Positions 31,271 through 43,872 of a DNA stretch of 64,000 nt are shown here, piece by piece (position 1 is the stretch's first letter; the number at the start of each line of letters is the position of its first letter). The notes under the pieces are model-generated. The model made no database searches and was not told the DNA's origin. It saw nothing but the letters and a program-made list of their open reading frames with translations. The stretch is from Solen grandis (Eukaryota; Mollusca; Bivalvia; Adapedonta; Solenidae): positions 70,082,173 through 70,146,172 of the forward strand of contig CM037781.1 of the NCBI GenBank assembly GCA_021229015.1, read 5' to 3'. A program made the position numbers and the translations under genes.

Positions 31271-31769
31271 ATATACCATTTTAAAGTTCAGTTAATTAAT
31301 ATTCAACAAATTATACATCTGTACATGAATATTTATGAGGTAAATGGTTCAAAGGAAGTCTAACATATGCAACAATGCACAGGGTTTAATACTGACTTAT
31401 TTTTGGGTCATGTGTCACCTAATGGTTAGAATTAGGAGGTCATTTGAAATTTTAGGGGGACATGCTTAGTTTAGATACTTATTGTTATTTATAATAATTA
31501 GTTGCTGTTTTATGAGAAGTAAAGGAGGCCTACAATCTGATTAACAAGCAAAAATTGGAGTGCACACTATAAATGGACGATTACAGTAGTCTGTTATTCT
31601 TGGCATGCTATATTTTAGTTTTCAGTTTTCTGATTCTGAAAACAAAAATGGAAGTTTCAAGCGAGTTTTTTAAAATTGTGTCATAGATGGTGCATTGGTT
31701 TGAAATTTAGGGGTCAAAATGCAAATTTGTATGTCATCGAAAAACCTGAAGCAGGGGGAAATATCTTCT

Positions 31770-31860
31770 TAAGGCATAGCCCCTGTAATGATTCTGCTAC
31801 ATTTTGGACCTCATGGCCTTTCATGGAGAAAACCAAGGTCTCCAAATGTTTCTATCACGG
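31770..31860 (+). mobile_element. Half of a foldback MITE (GTCCCTGTAATGGTTC family)
   Basis: CCCCTGTAATGATTCTGCTA then CATTTTGGACC and CCAAGGTCTCC match the left arm of the element at 33,229-33,380. No right arm. Confidence 0.5.
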
Positions 31861-32689
31861 GCATAAACCTTAATGTGTCAGCTCTCACACAAAACAGCAT
31901 CTCAAATGACCTGTGGGTGCATATTTTGTCTGATAAATATATGGGCAAAATCTCCATAGTTGAAAAAGTATCAATAAATAAGATCACTATGGAAACCCTG
32001 GCCCCATTATATTTTATCCTACCACTTCAATTATTGAAAAAAAGACCATGTTTTCACTGTTCCTGCTTTTTAACAAAATGAAAGACACTCACCTATCTGA
32101 CTTCACAATAGTTACAAACCTTTCATATCAAGACCACAATCCTGAATAATTAATTGGTTCAAACATTTACACACCAATATAGGGAAACTAATATAACGTG
32201 CCTGACATGAATGTGAGATCCCTCAAAATTACAAAAAAAATACAAGGTGAGACTAGAAACCTCAGGCTCCCTCAAGATCGTAAGCCTTAATGGGGAGTAT
32301 TCAATAGTACGGAAGTCACCTCTAACTGCACATTTCTGATTTTCATGGGTTAAATAGCAGTTGGTACATAAGTCACTACCCTTTATACAGCAAGCATGCT
32401 GATAATGACATGTAGTAGTAACTAATTTGATGTGAATTACAGACCACTCAAAAAATACATGGCAAGATCATATTCAAGTAACAAAATAATTTACACACAG
32501 AATTACAGTAGTTTAATAATTTCTATTCACTCTCATAAAAATATTATCCTAATTTGCACTCCTCTACTGTCCACGAATAGGATTTGACAACATTGCATTA
32601 AAGGTCACATCAGATTGAAGTAAACTATATGCGTAAACAACTGCTCAATTTTAAACCAATTAAATAGTGCATTGCAAACTGACTTTGGT

Positions 32690-32800
32690 AAAACATTTGT
32701 CACAGGGTGAGAAAAATGTGCAGTTTGACCAGGACTCGAACCCAGGGCCTTTTGCTTACAGGGGGAAAATGCTCTACCACCTAAGCTACCCTGTAATTCT
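32690..32800 (-). mobile_element. tRNA-derived SINE head
   Basis: Minus strand: A box TAGCTTAGGTGGTAGAGC and B box GGGTTCGAGTCC in correct order and spacing. The sequence does not close into a full cloverleaf with a normal acceptor stem, so it is a SINE head and not a tRNA gene. Confidence 0.65.
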
Positions 32801-33228
32801 CCCAACAGGATACCATCTTGTTATTTGTTCATATACATTGATGTGGTTACTTCCCCTGGTTATACCTAACGCTTTTTTAGCACCGATTTGATTGGCTTAC
32901 ACAAAGGTCGATCTGAGACAACCTTTTACACAATGTGGTAATATACTGAATCTGATTTTAATGAGATTGGATTCTTTTCATCACATATGCAATCAGCCTA
33001 TGGGAAAACAATTCAGGAATCCAAAATAAATGTCAATTATGCAAATGTTCCATAGAGGCATATATGCAGTGAGTATATATTATGATCAGTGACCAATAAA
33101 AAAAAAGGAGAATGAAAGCTTGTTATTCAATAACCAAGAAGCAAGCTATAAGATAGAAATCAAACAACATTGGCCTAATAATTGCTGATGACAGTTTTGT
33201 TAACATACAAGCTAAATATTTTAAGTGT

Positions 33229-33380
33229 TTTAAGGTAAAGTCCCTGTAATGGTTCTGCTACATTTCGGACTGCATGGCCTTTCACAGAGATAAACAAGGT
33301 CTCCTTATGTTTCATAGGGTTCCATGATAGAGGTTAAGTGGTCCAAGACATAGCAGAACCATTACATGGGTCTTTTGTAA
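33229..33380. mobile_element. Foldback MITE, about 150 bp
   Basis: Left AAAGTCCCTGTAATGGTTCT and right AGAACCATTACATGGGTCTT are inverted copies, with GGACT..GGTCC around the middle. Related copies are at 40,027-40,185 and 51,953-52,111. Confidence 0.7.
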
Positions 33381-33384
33381 GGAC

Positions 33385-33540
33385 TAAGGTTGCCATGGTC
33401 CTGTGGTAACATATCCAACTGCATATTATTGTTGTGGATTCAAACACCATTGGGGACAGGAATTTTTCATGTCCTTTCCAGGCATAAAGTTCTGGTCCAA
33501 CCAAGGAATCACTGACAGGGATTAGTATAATTGCAATAAG
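33385..33540 (+). mobile_element. tRNA-derived SINE
   Basis: A-box-like CATGGTCCTGTGGTAACAT, B-box-like GTGGATTCAAACACC, tail AAGTTCTGGTCCAACCAAGG. Same family as 24,530 and 34,930. Confidence 0.6.
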
Positions 33541-34161
33541 TTTCCCAATCTACGTAAAATTATTATATTTAAACTAACAATGACAGTGTCTCTCTGGATA
33601 TGAAAACACAACCAAATCATGTTATAACTGCTTATTAAAGTTAACTTTAAAACTAATGTCCTTTAATGGCCTCTAATTCATATAAATTTCATGAGACTGA
33701 TAGATTCTATCAACATTTAACAAATGCCACATATTCTAAATGCCAAATACCCCAGTGTTTGAACTCTAGATTCTCTATTTACTTCGCATATTTACTTTCT
33801 GTATCACTTAAGTTTGATTTTATACTGAATCTTTAAAAGGATTTCAAATACTGGTCATTACAGGTCAATGTTGGTGTATGTTTTGAGACCTGCCTGATAT
33901 TATGGCATGCATGTCTCAGAAATTCGTGGCCAATTTCTCTTTGTTTACATTTTGAACGCCTCTCTTCCCATGCAAAACGCCTGTAATGACATGTGTTAAT
34001 ACTAGGAAACCACAAAATATAACATTTATAGCATTTATATTCTGTTAAAGAAGATTTTTTATATCTTGGAACCGGTGTCGTAGTAAAATATTCCCATTTT
34101 CAGCATCTTTCTCAGAAATGTGCCAAAAGTCCCATCGAAAAAGAATGGGTGATTTGCATAC

Positions 34162-34228
34162 CTGGACGATAATAAAATTCCACATCGCGGTCGCTAGATG
34201 AATCTCCTGAAAGTTCTGTGGAACTCAT
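34162..34228 (-). CDS. Candidate first coding exon, possibly myosin V exon 1
   Basis: ATG at 34,228 opens MSSTELSGDSSSDRDVEFYY then RP, ending in phase 1 at donor CCAG|GTATGC. The short Ser/Asp-rich start and good donor look like a first exon. MSSTEL is reminiscent of MAASEL, the start of vertebrate myosin Va, and it lies upstream of the myosin exons on the same strand. The similarity is too short to prove identity; it could open a different gene. Confidence 0.4.
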
Positions 34229-35920
34229 CGCTAAAGTTTGACTAGATCACAGAGTAATCCTTGGTTTGTCAGCATCTTTGTTACAGTTCATTCATCCGCC
34301 ATTAGCACAACACTACTTCGGGAACTTTCGGTTATTTCCGTCAACTAGGAAGTGACCTCGCTCTAATTGGGGCACATAGTACATTGATTGAGTCACGACG
34401 TCGGATTGATTGTAATCTAGTTTTCTACTCTTTAATCAGACAAAAGCAACGTAAAGCAGTTGCAATATGAGTTTATACTATTTCAGATTTTAATTGGAAA
34501 AGAAAAGGGATATGTAATTTGTATTTTATAATATTAACCATTAAATGGCCTAGAGGGCGCTAAAATGATAATTGAATTCGGTGAAGACATAAAATATTTC
34601 TCGACAAAATAGTCCTTAGTGTTATTCAAATGCCTTCCATTCTTCTTTTTAAAATTCCGTGTTTTCTATAATCATGATTTTATTTTTGTTCCGTTTATCA
34701 ATATTAGGATAAAACAAATTCTCAAGCTATCGCTTTTCGTGAATGTGTTTCGTTTTAAATAGATAATTGTTTAGTTTAAGCAGGATCTTATATATTTATA
34801 GAATATCTCATGGTTTAAGTTATTCATTCTTTCGTCGATTTGGAAACAATCAATTTTTACAATTTAGACTGGTATCGGGTGAGAAATGTCCGAAACAAGA
34901 AAAGCCCGTACCAAAAATGCCCGGTCTAATCTAATGTAATCCCCCACGACGGTTCCTTGTTTGGACCAGTACTTTGTCACGAAAAATCCTTGTCCAAACG
35001 GGGTTCGATTCCACGATCTTCGGATCTGGTCACATGTGTACCACTGGACAACGGCACCATCGATTCTTGCTCCAGCTGCAATTTGACTACAGCGCCTCTG
35101 TGCTGCTGTCAAAGGTGTCTCTTAATACATAGCTAGGTAGCTTGATATATATATATTATATAATTTAATATCACAGTACTTTATTGTCCCTGGTTAATCG
35201 TATACATTATGCGAATCTACATTCTTCAACGTTGAATGTTAGTGTTATTTCCATTAAGGTCATACAAAACATAAAAGGGGGAAGGGAAAAACAAAAGGAA
35301 AAATACATGGCTTGTGGAAAGAAACGGGATTATGCTTTATCGTACCGCGCCACGCATCTTGACCAAATGTTTACACCTGTGGACGTTACGAATTTATGCA
35401 GCGGGAGACATTAAAAAGATAGGCATATTCGTCTGCCGATTGTTTATACTGAAGACGGGACACTAACACCCGTTTATTTATTTATTTATTTATTTTAGAC
35501 GGGATTGTCCCAAACTGACATCTGTTCTATCATTTTTCTATTATTGTTTTAAATCCCAATGTGTGAAAATATGATAAATTACTTCAACATTTAAATACTT
35601 ATTATTTAATGACAAATAATTGTAGAAGTGGTTGCTTTGCTAGTGTGTGTGCGTATTGTATCTATTGTAGAATTGATTAATAAGTAGTTGTAATTCTCCT
35701 TGCGATATAATTAAAATCGGCTGATAGTGAGGTATAAATTGTACCTTTGCAATGGTCTTCAAAGTTTCAGCACTCTGAATTAAAAAAAATCATGTCCATA
35801 GAAAGCGTGTTTTCTTTTCTTTTCTTTTTTTCCTTTAAGAAATATGCTATAGCATTATTTTTTTTAAATCTTTTCTTATTTTTGTTGTGAATAATCAGCC
35901 ACATTTCTATGGGGATTTCT
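34229..35920. other. Intergenic, no gene seen
   Basis: The first 150 bases upstream of the candidate exon are less AT-rich than their surroundings and could hold its promoter or 5' UTR. Beyond that there is one SINE (34,930-35,075), a TTTA microsatellite at 35,468-35,494, and AT-rich sequence. Confidence 0.6.
34930..35075 (-). mobile_element. tRNA-derived SINE
   Basis: Minus strand: A-box-like GTTGTCCAGTGGTACAC, B-box region GTGGAATCGAACCCC, then AAAGTACTGGTCCAAACAAG. Relative of copies at 24,530 and 33,385. Confidence 0.65.
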
Positions 35921-36344
35921 TGTGTGTACATTGGAAGATGTTTTATTCACTTTCAGTGTTACAAAGTAGGGGCCTGAAGTGAATTAAACTTTTTTAAGTT
36001 CTAGGCAGTGGTTCTCTCCCTTTATGAACCTTAAAACTTTTTCAGACTCATCCCATGACAAAGGATAAATATATAAAAAAACGTCTCTGTGTTCAACTAC
36101 TCTCAGTTATGCCTTATCCCTGAAATATTGTCTGATATTATGATTAAATAAAATTGAAAAAAAAAAGTTGGTTTCGGTTGTTTATTCAATATTCGTAACT
36201 TGGTAATTTCCACTTCGACAATGAAAAACTCACGATTCATTTTTTTCTTCTAAATGTTAAAATTATGACACGTATGGTTAAAACACACACACACACCTAT
36301 CCAGCCGGTCCCGGTGGCCCATTGACATATTCACCATATGTATG

Positions 36345-36680
36345 TGAGTGGCCGTATGGTCTAAGCATCCGCCCAAGAATCAGAAGGTCGTGGGTTCGAG
36401 TCCCATCGTCACAAAAATGGTACTATCATAGCTCCTTTTTTTTGGCACTCAGTGTATAAGGGTATTTTTTTAGGACTGGCGGTAACCGGGTCGATCTCCG
36501 AGGCAAGAGACAGATGATTGATTGATGCGGATCCGGGATTTGGTAACTGGTTGTGGTACTATGCCACATGTCTACGACGTGATATCGCACTGTGTCATCA
36601 CTATATCTGTCTCATGTAGACAAAGGTTCCCAAATAACTGAAATACTGTTGAAGGGACGTTTAGACCAAACAAACTCCGG
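36345..36680 (+). mobile_element. tRNA-derived SINE with V-SINE-like tail, copy 1
   Basis: A box GTGGCCGTATGGTCTAAGC and B box GGGTTCGAGTCCC, then GATGCGGATCCGGGATTTGG and TATGCCACATGTCTACGACG. The end CCCAAATAACTGAAATACTG with GAAGGGACGTTTA is typical of molluscan SINE 3' ends. Duplicated at 48,110 with the segment. Confidence 0.75.
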
Positions 36681-38633
36681 TGCACGTCTGTGTGAAATCT
36701 GCGTTTGAGAGTGACATCTTTCGCGCGCACATAAATATTGCGCTACAGTGTAATTAGTTTTTGGAATAAAGGAATGTTTCATGATTTTAATTATTAATAT
36801 AAATATTGTGACTGGATACTTTGACACATATCACAGGAACATGCGGGTATTTTAGAATAAGTCCATTCCGAACTGTGATTCCAATATCTCTTGGATAATT
36901 ACCAGTTCTTCTGGTCTCTAAATAACCATATATAATGCCTAATCCCCTACACTGGCATCAGCACTACAAAATTTGGCGGTGTATGGCTGATTTTCAATAG
37001 AATGTACCTACATATCTGAGGAATATTGTCGTTTTGTTATTTGCACACGCCCATATTTTTCTACCATATATTTCAATATAGGAAAACAGAATAGGCGGCT
37101 GCAAAAACAAAACTAATAAATAAATAATTAAATAAAATAACACTATTCCTCAGATATATTTAATAACTATTGTGACTTAGACATTTTCCAATGAAATTTG
37201 GCCACACACAATATTATATAGTTCTAGTGCCACTGAGTCCCCAAATGGCTGATCATGACAGAGGGTCTTTAAACTTTGAAAGAAAATATCAAGATTAAAA
37301 CCTATCCCGTGGTTGTGGATAACAAAATTTGCAACATTTACAAATCGTATTTATCGTACAAAAACAACAACAACAACAACAACAACAGGCAACAACAACA
37401 AACAATCGCGGAGTAGCAAGATACACAAGATGATTCTAATAAACCCGAGAAGCCTGAATCTAGATTTGTTGTTAACAACCTATGACCGACCCAACGTCAT
37501 TTTTAGTGGGAATTATGAAAGTATGCCTTGTTTCCTAAAATATCTTGATCAACATGATTATAATTTCAGTATCTAATACCTGTCTAGTACATTTTTTCTT
37601 ACAGACATATGAGATATTTTTCCTTCAGTATATTAACTTTGCCGAAAATTTTCGTTTATTCTATTTATTTATTTTTGATTGGGTCATGACTGGGCCATGC
37701 TCGCCCGTGAAGGCTTACTGGCACTATATCCACACAATTTGTCATTCTTTAGGACTTAATTTCATTGGAATACGTCTATGGACAGTTTCTGGCGGCGTCA
37801 GCATTACCTCATGAAGAAAATAATCAATTATTATAAAATAGATGACAATGTTTGTTATCATAATACGCACATGTAGAAAAATATGGTTGTTTTAAGAACG
37901 CTAGAGTTATGCCCTTTGTAAGTTGAATTTAAAGCTTCTTTTGCTTACAGAGAGATGTCAATCAAAATAATAAATGTAAAAATACTCGTCTCCACCACAT
38001 CAATGTCGAATTTGTAATTCACTTGATAAGTTTTGAGTGGCCGCCCCGTATTATAACGAACATCACGTTCATAATTACAACCGTTTTAAGATAACAAGAG
38101 TTATGTCCCTGTAAAGCGGAGATATGCTCCGCGGACACATTCATTATAAGCTGTTTGGGTTTAATATATCACGGACAGTATTCCAGTAATATTTCGACCT
38201 TGTAAAGAAATAAACATAAAAACAGCCATAATAAGACAACAAAACGTAAATAAATATAACTCTGTAAGCCGCTGAAAGATATATTTCGAGATAATATATT
38301 GACAGCTCTTCTAAAATGGTGTCACCTTTAGAGACACGTTGATCAAAGAAAATAAGGAAGAAAATACGCACTACTTGAAACAATCTAGTCACAATATATA
38401 GATTTATAGATATATTGGTACCCTTTGTAATATACACTATTTTGTTCACATTTCACCTTCTGTAATGAGGTATCAAACAGGTACATGTATCAAATAAAAC
38501 GCACACCTCTAATGCATGTATATGTTAATTGACTAGAAATATGTCCATCTACACTGATACCATCGCTGTTAAGTTTAATTTGATTTAAAAGTTATTGAAC
38601 AAATACATAAAATTTAATATATCAAATTATGGT

Positions 38634-38833
38634 TAAGGTGATCCATCCAGCATTAAATTAGATTCACGATCCTTCAAATGCTTAAAAAAGAGTTCAGAGC
38701 AAGTGCAAGCACCCATTGACTTTGAGTTATAGCCCTTTTTGCTCTAAGTCTATAAAGTCTTGCATTTACTTTAAAATTCTCTTGAGCAATTAATGGACCA
38801 TGATCACAATTCGATGATATATGGATTACCATA
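38634..38833. mobile_element. MITE with AAGGTGATCCATCC ends, copy 1
   Basis: Left TAAGGTGATCCATCCAGCAT and right ATGATATATGGATTACCATA are inverted. It has an internal TTTGAGTTATAG...CTCTAAGTCTATAAAG hairpin. Copy 2 is at 50,401-50,601 and a diverged third near gene C at 59,715-59,914. Confidence 0.65.
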
Positions 38834-40026
38834 AAATGACCGAAATTGTGTTTAGTTATTATTATCATGATAAACTTCCAAGTCAAATATGAATGAAAAA
38901 CATCAAATCATTCACAGAAATAGATTAAAATCTGAAATCTGACCCAAAATATCTCAGGAAATATCTTCCAAAGTTGAGTGGATATAAACCAAATTTGAAC
39001 ACGGCCTGCATTTGGATATTATAAACTTACACGCAAAATATGAATTATATCTATATGGTCTTTCAAAAGTTGCATAATCGTCCTTGAAAAGTCATTGATC
39101 CGAAACGAAAATTCCACGGACGGACTGACATGGGTAGCTCTTGTTGCCCATTCATCATTCTTCGAATGACATTGGGTGGGGTGTGGACATAAAATTTATT
39201 CGGTACATTTATTAAACACTTCTTTCAAATAAACTTTTATATAAATTTACAGTAAAATGGCAAAAATCATTTGAAGGATTATCTAGTACGGAACTATTCC
39301 GAGATATTTTCTTAGTCTGGATACAAGGTCAGATACTTTCCATGAAACTTGATATATAATCATGTCACATGGGTTATCCGAGCCTTGCGATTTCCCGAGG
39401 AATGTATACTTCACTTCCGGTTCTCGAAATATCAAAGACAAATATACATTTAGTTCTTTTGAAATATTTGTATTACTTAAGACACGGGACAAGAAGAAAA
39501 AGTAACTGACAAAAGGTTTAGGAAATAAGTTTATTTGTCACAGGAATGCACACAAATGCTAATTTACACTTTTTTATGCATGAAAAATTGACAATGCCTT
39601 GGATATATGTTAACGGTATTAGAATGACAAGCATTCATACATGACAAAACCTTTTGTCACAGAGAAAATAAATGAACCCTCTGTCTGACAAACCAGCGCA
39701 CGCTCTGTATAAAGAAACTGCTCAGAGGGAGTCTCTGACTCAACAAAATATATAAGACACGTTCATTATAATACATCGTCGGAAACCCACAGGCGATTAC
39801 TTAGGTACTCTTCATCACTTACTGGATTGAAACGTAAACTGCAGTCGTAGGTACTAGTTCCGGTGTATGAGAAAAGTTTAAACATGAGAATTGACCTACA
39901 AAGGACACACTTTTAACAAGTCATTCCATATGAAGAAGGCGTTGTTATTTACAAAGCTTTTTCTTTTCCTAAACTGATATGTGCTGCTGAAATGATCAAG
40001 CTTTGCTGTTAAGAATGCTATGTTAA

Positions 40027-40185
40027 TTTAAGGTATAGTCCCTGTAATGGTTCCGCTACGTCTTGGACCACTTAACCTCTACCAAGATAACCAAGGTACC
40101 TAATGAAACATTAGGAAACATTGGTTTTCTCTCCGTGAAAGTCATGAGGTCCGAAATGTAGCGGAACCATTACAGGGACTTTAAA
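40027..40185. mobile_element. Foldback MITE, copy 1
   Basis: TTTAAGGTATAGTCCCTGTA with ATGGTTCCGCTACGTC on the left, GTAGCGGAACCATTACAGGG with ACTTTAAA on the right: long near-perfect arms that would fold into one hairpin. Confidence 0.78.
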
Positions 40186-41287
40186 TACATGGTATATTAG
40201 TTTGGCTGTTGTTGTACGAGCAAAAAAAAAATCGGAAGCCACAGTGAAGGTACAAGAGTCACTGAACTGACAGTCGCTGAAGTAAATGACATGGAAGTTT
40301 GAATCACGGAAAAAAAAAAGGTACGGAAAAGTTATTAATTCAGATTTTGGAAAAAAAAAAAAAAAACTTTCAGATATTTATGACATCCAACCATACTGAT
40401 ATGCGCAAAAATCAGACCATTTACTCGTAAATCAAATACTAAATACAGATCCGAACTGCACGATCATTTAGGACCCGTGATCATACACCAAAGCGAAATG
40501 GCATTACAAAATTCAGCAAACATTGAAAATTGTAACATTCTGAAAATTAAAAAATCCTAATTAAAGTTCGATGCGATGAAAAAGATATTCAATCAATCTC
40601 ATTAAAATCACATCCTAATTTGCTAATCTGCTATCCGCGATTATCGAAATATGAAATATACTGAACTTGATTTTTATGAGACTGATATTCAGTCAAACGT
40701 AAATGAGTGTTGCCTTTGTGTTACAGCCGTTTCATTTTCAGGAAATACTTAGTGAAAATAATTTATGATAATAGAAACGGGTGGAAACATTTATTGTGTT
40801 TAAATGTATTTGGTATCATTGAAATTACCAAAACTTCAAGTATTTATGGGGGGGGGGGGGGGTCACCATTCTAATTTTTGAGTTATCTGCTCCTGAAAGT
40901 GAGGGTTTTTTTTGCTCTCTTCAGCCATTTTCAAGGGCAGATAACTCAATATTATGGGCTAGTAACACTTCATTTAATTTCAACTCGATGTTTGGTACTG
41001 TATTCTCTGTCACTGTGTAAAAGTTTTAGAAATTCTATGCAACAGATTTTATACTATAGTCGCATACGCGAATATATAGAAATTTAGAAAAAACGCAGTA
41101 TGTTTATTTGTTGAAGCATAGTGAAAAATCTATTGAACAGAATTGTTTCAAACTTTGCATAATGACTGGAAATAAAAACAACAAACAATAATGTGAAATA
41201 AAATAAGGTATCGATAGGCTTGATTTATCTGCCCTTGAATATGACATGTAAGAGCAAAAATCTCATTTCAGGGGCAGATAAATAAAA

Positions 41288-42876
41288 AACAAGAGGGCCA
41301 TGATGGCCATGGATCGCTCACCTGGTATCATTAGGCTATGTAAAATCAAGTGACCTCTGGGGCAGAGCCAATTTTGACCCCAGGGTCATGATTTGAACAA
41401 AGTTGGTAAGAATCGACTAGACAATGCTACACACTACCACACTCTACTTGGTAGAGGTCTATAAGCCCATGTTACATACCAAATATATAAACTCCAGACC
41501 TTGGAAGATTTTTCTAGTTTTTTTTCCAATAGAAGTCTATGTAAAATCAAGTGATCCCTGGAGTGGGGCCAATTTTGACCCCAGCGTCATGATTTGAACA
41601 AACTTGGTAAGAAGCGACTAGAAACCAAATTTTCTTTTTTTTCCAAATCAAGTGACCCCTGGGGCGGGGCCAATTTTGACCCCAGGGTCATAATTTGAAC
41701 AATCTTGGTAGAGAGTCATAAGATCATGCTACATATTAAAAATCAAAAGGCTATGCCTTGTGGTTTCAGAGAAGAAGATTTTTCAAGTTTTTTCTATATT
41801 AGCCTATGTAAAATCAGGTGACCCCTTGGTGGGGCCAAATTTGATCCCAGGGCCATGATTTGAACAAACTTGGTTGTGATCTACTAGACAATGCTGCACA
41901 CGAAATATCTAAACCCCAGGCCTTGTGGTTTCTGAGAAGAAGATTTTTCAAGTTTTTCCTATATTAGCCTATGTTAAATCAAGTGACCCCTGGGGCGGGG
42001 CCAATTTTGACCCCAGGGTCATGATTTGAACAATCTTGGTAGAGAGTCATATGATCATGCTACATACCAAAAATCAAAAGGCTAGGCCTTGTGGTTTCAG
42101 AGAAGAAGATTTTTTCAAGTTTTTCCTATATTAGCCTATGTGAAATCAAGTGACCCCTGGGGCGGGGCTAATTTTGACCCCAGGGTCATAATTTGTACAA
42201 TCTTGGTAGAGATATACTAGACAATGCTACACACCAAATATCTTAACTCTATGCCTTGTGGTTTCTGAGAAGAAGATTTTTCAAGTTTTTTCTATATTAG
42301 CCTTTGTTAAATCAAGTGACCCCTGGGGCAGGGCCAATTTTGACCCCAGGGTCATAATTTGAACAATCTTGGTAGAGAGTCATAAGATCATGCTACATAC
42401 CAAAAATCAAAAGGCTAGGCCTTGTGGTTTCGGAGAAGAAGATTTTTTCAAGTTTTTCCTATGTTAGCCTATGTGAAATCAAGTGACCCCTGGGGCGGGG
42501 CCAATTTTGACCCCAGGGTCATAATTTGTACAATCTTGGTAGAGAGTCATAAGATCATGCTACATACCAAAAATCAAAAGGCTAGGCCTTGTGGTTTCAG
42601 AGAAGAAGATTTTTTAAATTTTCATTTTTTAAAATATATTTTTAGCTCCTGTGACCTAATTATGCAATGGACCAGAACCATTTATACAACTTTAGTAGAG
42701 CTTCATCCAAGGAACATTCCTGCAAAATATTTTTAAAATTGGCCAAGCCGTTTAGGAGGAGATGTTGTTTGAAGGAATTGTTGACGCCGGACGCACGGAC
42801 GCACGGACGACGGACGCCGGACAAAAGGCGATCAGAAAAGCTCACCTCGAGCACGTTGTGCTCAGGTGGGCTAATT
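41288..42876 (+). mobile_element. DNA element with about 166-bp internal tandem repeats (copy 1 only)
   Basis: Left end AAGAGGGCCATGATGGCCAT with GGATCGCTCACCTGG, right end GCTCACCTCGAGCACGTTG with TGCTCAGGTGGGCTAA, giving inverted ends. About eight internal units contain CAAGTGACCCCTGGGGCGGG, ACCCCAGGGTCATGATTTG and AGAAGAAGATTTTT. A run of GGACGC words sits near the right end. Absent from copy 2, where the empty site is near 53,300. No coding. Confidence 0.85.
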
Positions 42877-43828
42877 AGAATGGTGACCCCCAATACTTTT
42901 CCCATAAAATTGTTTCTATTGTAATTTTCTATAATCAGACAAAGATTTAGAAAATTACAATGTCTAATTTTAATTTTCCTTCTTTGTTTACATCTACATA
43001 GAAAATAATTGCATTATGCGCGTATGCCTTTAATAACTGAATGATGAAGCATGGCTGGTTAAGTTAATTAATAATATTGAATAAATATAAATTAATCACG
43101 TTATACTGTTTTAATTATTTATCTTAGGAGAAATATATGCCAAACAGTTATTTGAATACAGACATTACGGTAATAAAACAACAATAAAAACATTTCCGTC
43201 AGACGTTACGCACGATGTTGCGTCTAATAAGCGTAACGTCAAAATAACTTGTTTTTGACGTTACGTTCAAATCTCTTGTTATCAAGTGCAAATTATGACT
43301 TATTGTATGATTTGATTATTGAATTTTCTGCACTTTGAGGTTCATATCTTTACATGTATATAGCCGACAGAAACAATGCTAGTTTTGATTTTCCTAACAT
43401 TCGAAGTAATTTATATATAAATACAATATATGTTTTCATCTGGTAATTGGTAAAAACTAAATATATGTCCTTTAAAATTTCATCATCGGTGCTCAAAATT
43501 GATATTATATGTGATTGTCATATGTGATATCTGCATCAATACTAAAATATTTTAAACGTCATTCATATTTGCTAAAATGTCACAGTGCAATTTATTATCC
43601 GTGTTTCACGACGGCGTAAATTTCCAATTTACATTGTAGCTTATTTTCCTGCGAGTGTCATTTCCCTAAGTATGTTTTCTTTAAAAAAAAAACCAAAAAA
43701 ACCCCATCAAATATCGCCCCGTTGTAAAAAAATAAATCATTTTAAAAATATATTTGTTTTTGTGACAGCAGACGGAGCCGCCATTTTGTTAGTTTAAAAC
43801 CATCACGTGACATATGTGACGGTAGTGA

Positions 43829-43834
43829 TTTATT
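43829..43834 (-). promoter_or_regulatory. Polyadenylation signal of gene A
   Basis: AATAAA on the minus strand (TTTATT on plus), about 40 bases past the stop codon of gene A. In gene B the matching hexamer has changed to AAAAAA at about 54,504. Confidence 0.55.
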
Positions 43835-43872
43835 GGCTTGCAAGGGAGATCGCTGTATTGGGTTTTTGCTGT

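Larger units (their letters stand above)
25057..34161. other. 9.1 kb without a recognisable gene
   Basis: I found none of the expected myosin motor motifs (P-loop, switch, HF loop) on either strand. Contents are the repeats listed separately and AT-rich unique sequence. If the exon at 34,162 belongs to myosin V this is intron; otherwise intergenic. One frame at 27,915-28,121 (minus) has an acceptor-like TTCCCAACAG but nothing recognisable. Confidence 0.6.
35921..43872. other. Non-coding 3' flank of gene A
   Basis: Contains a SINE, an AAC microsatellite (37,363-37,389), two MITEs, a poly-G run (40,849-40,862), a block related to the element at 60,107, and a tandem-repeat transposon. No exon is recognisable. 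Reading frames of 60-104 codons here are not conserved in frame with copy 2. Confidence 0.65.

Noticed and set aside
36345..36415. Possible tRNA gene (good A and B boxes)
   Set aside because: No complete acceptor stem, and long SINE tail sequence follows; the same unit is repeated elsewhere. The same reasoning applies to 32,690-32,800.
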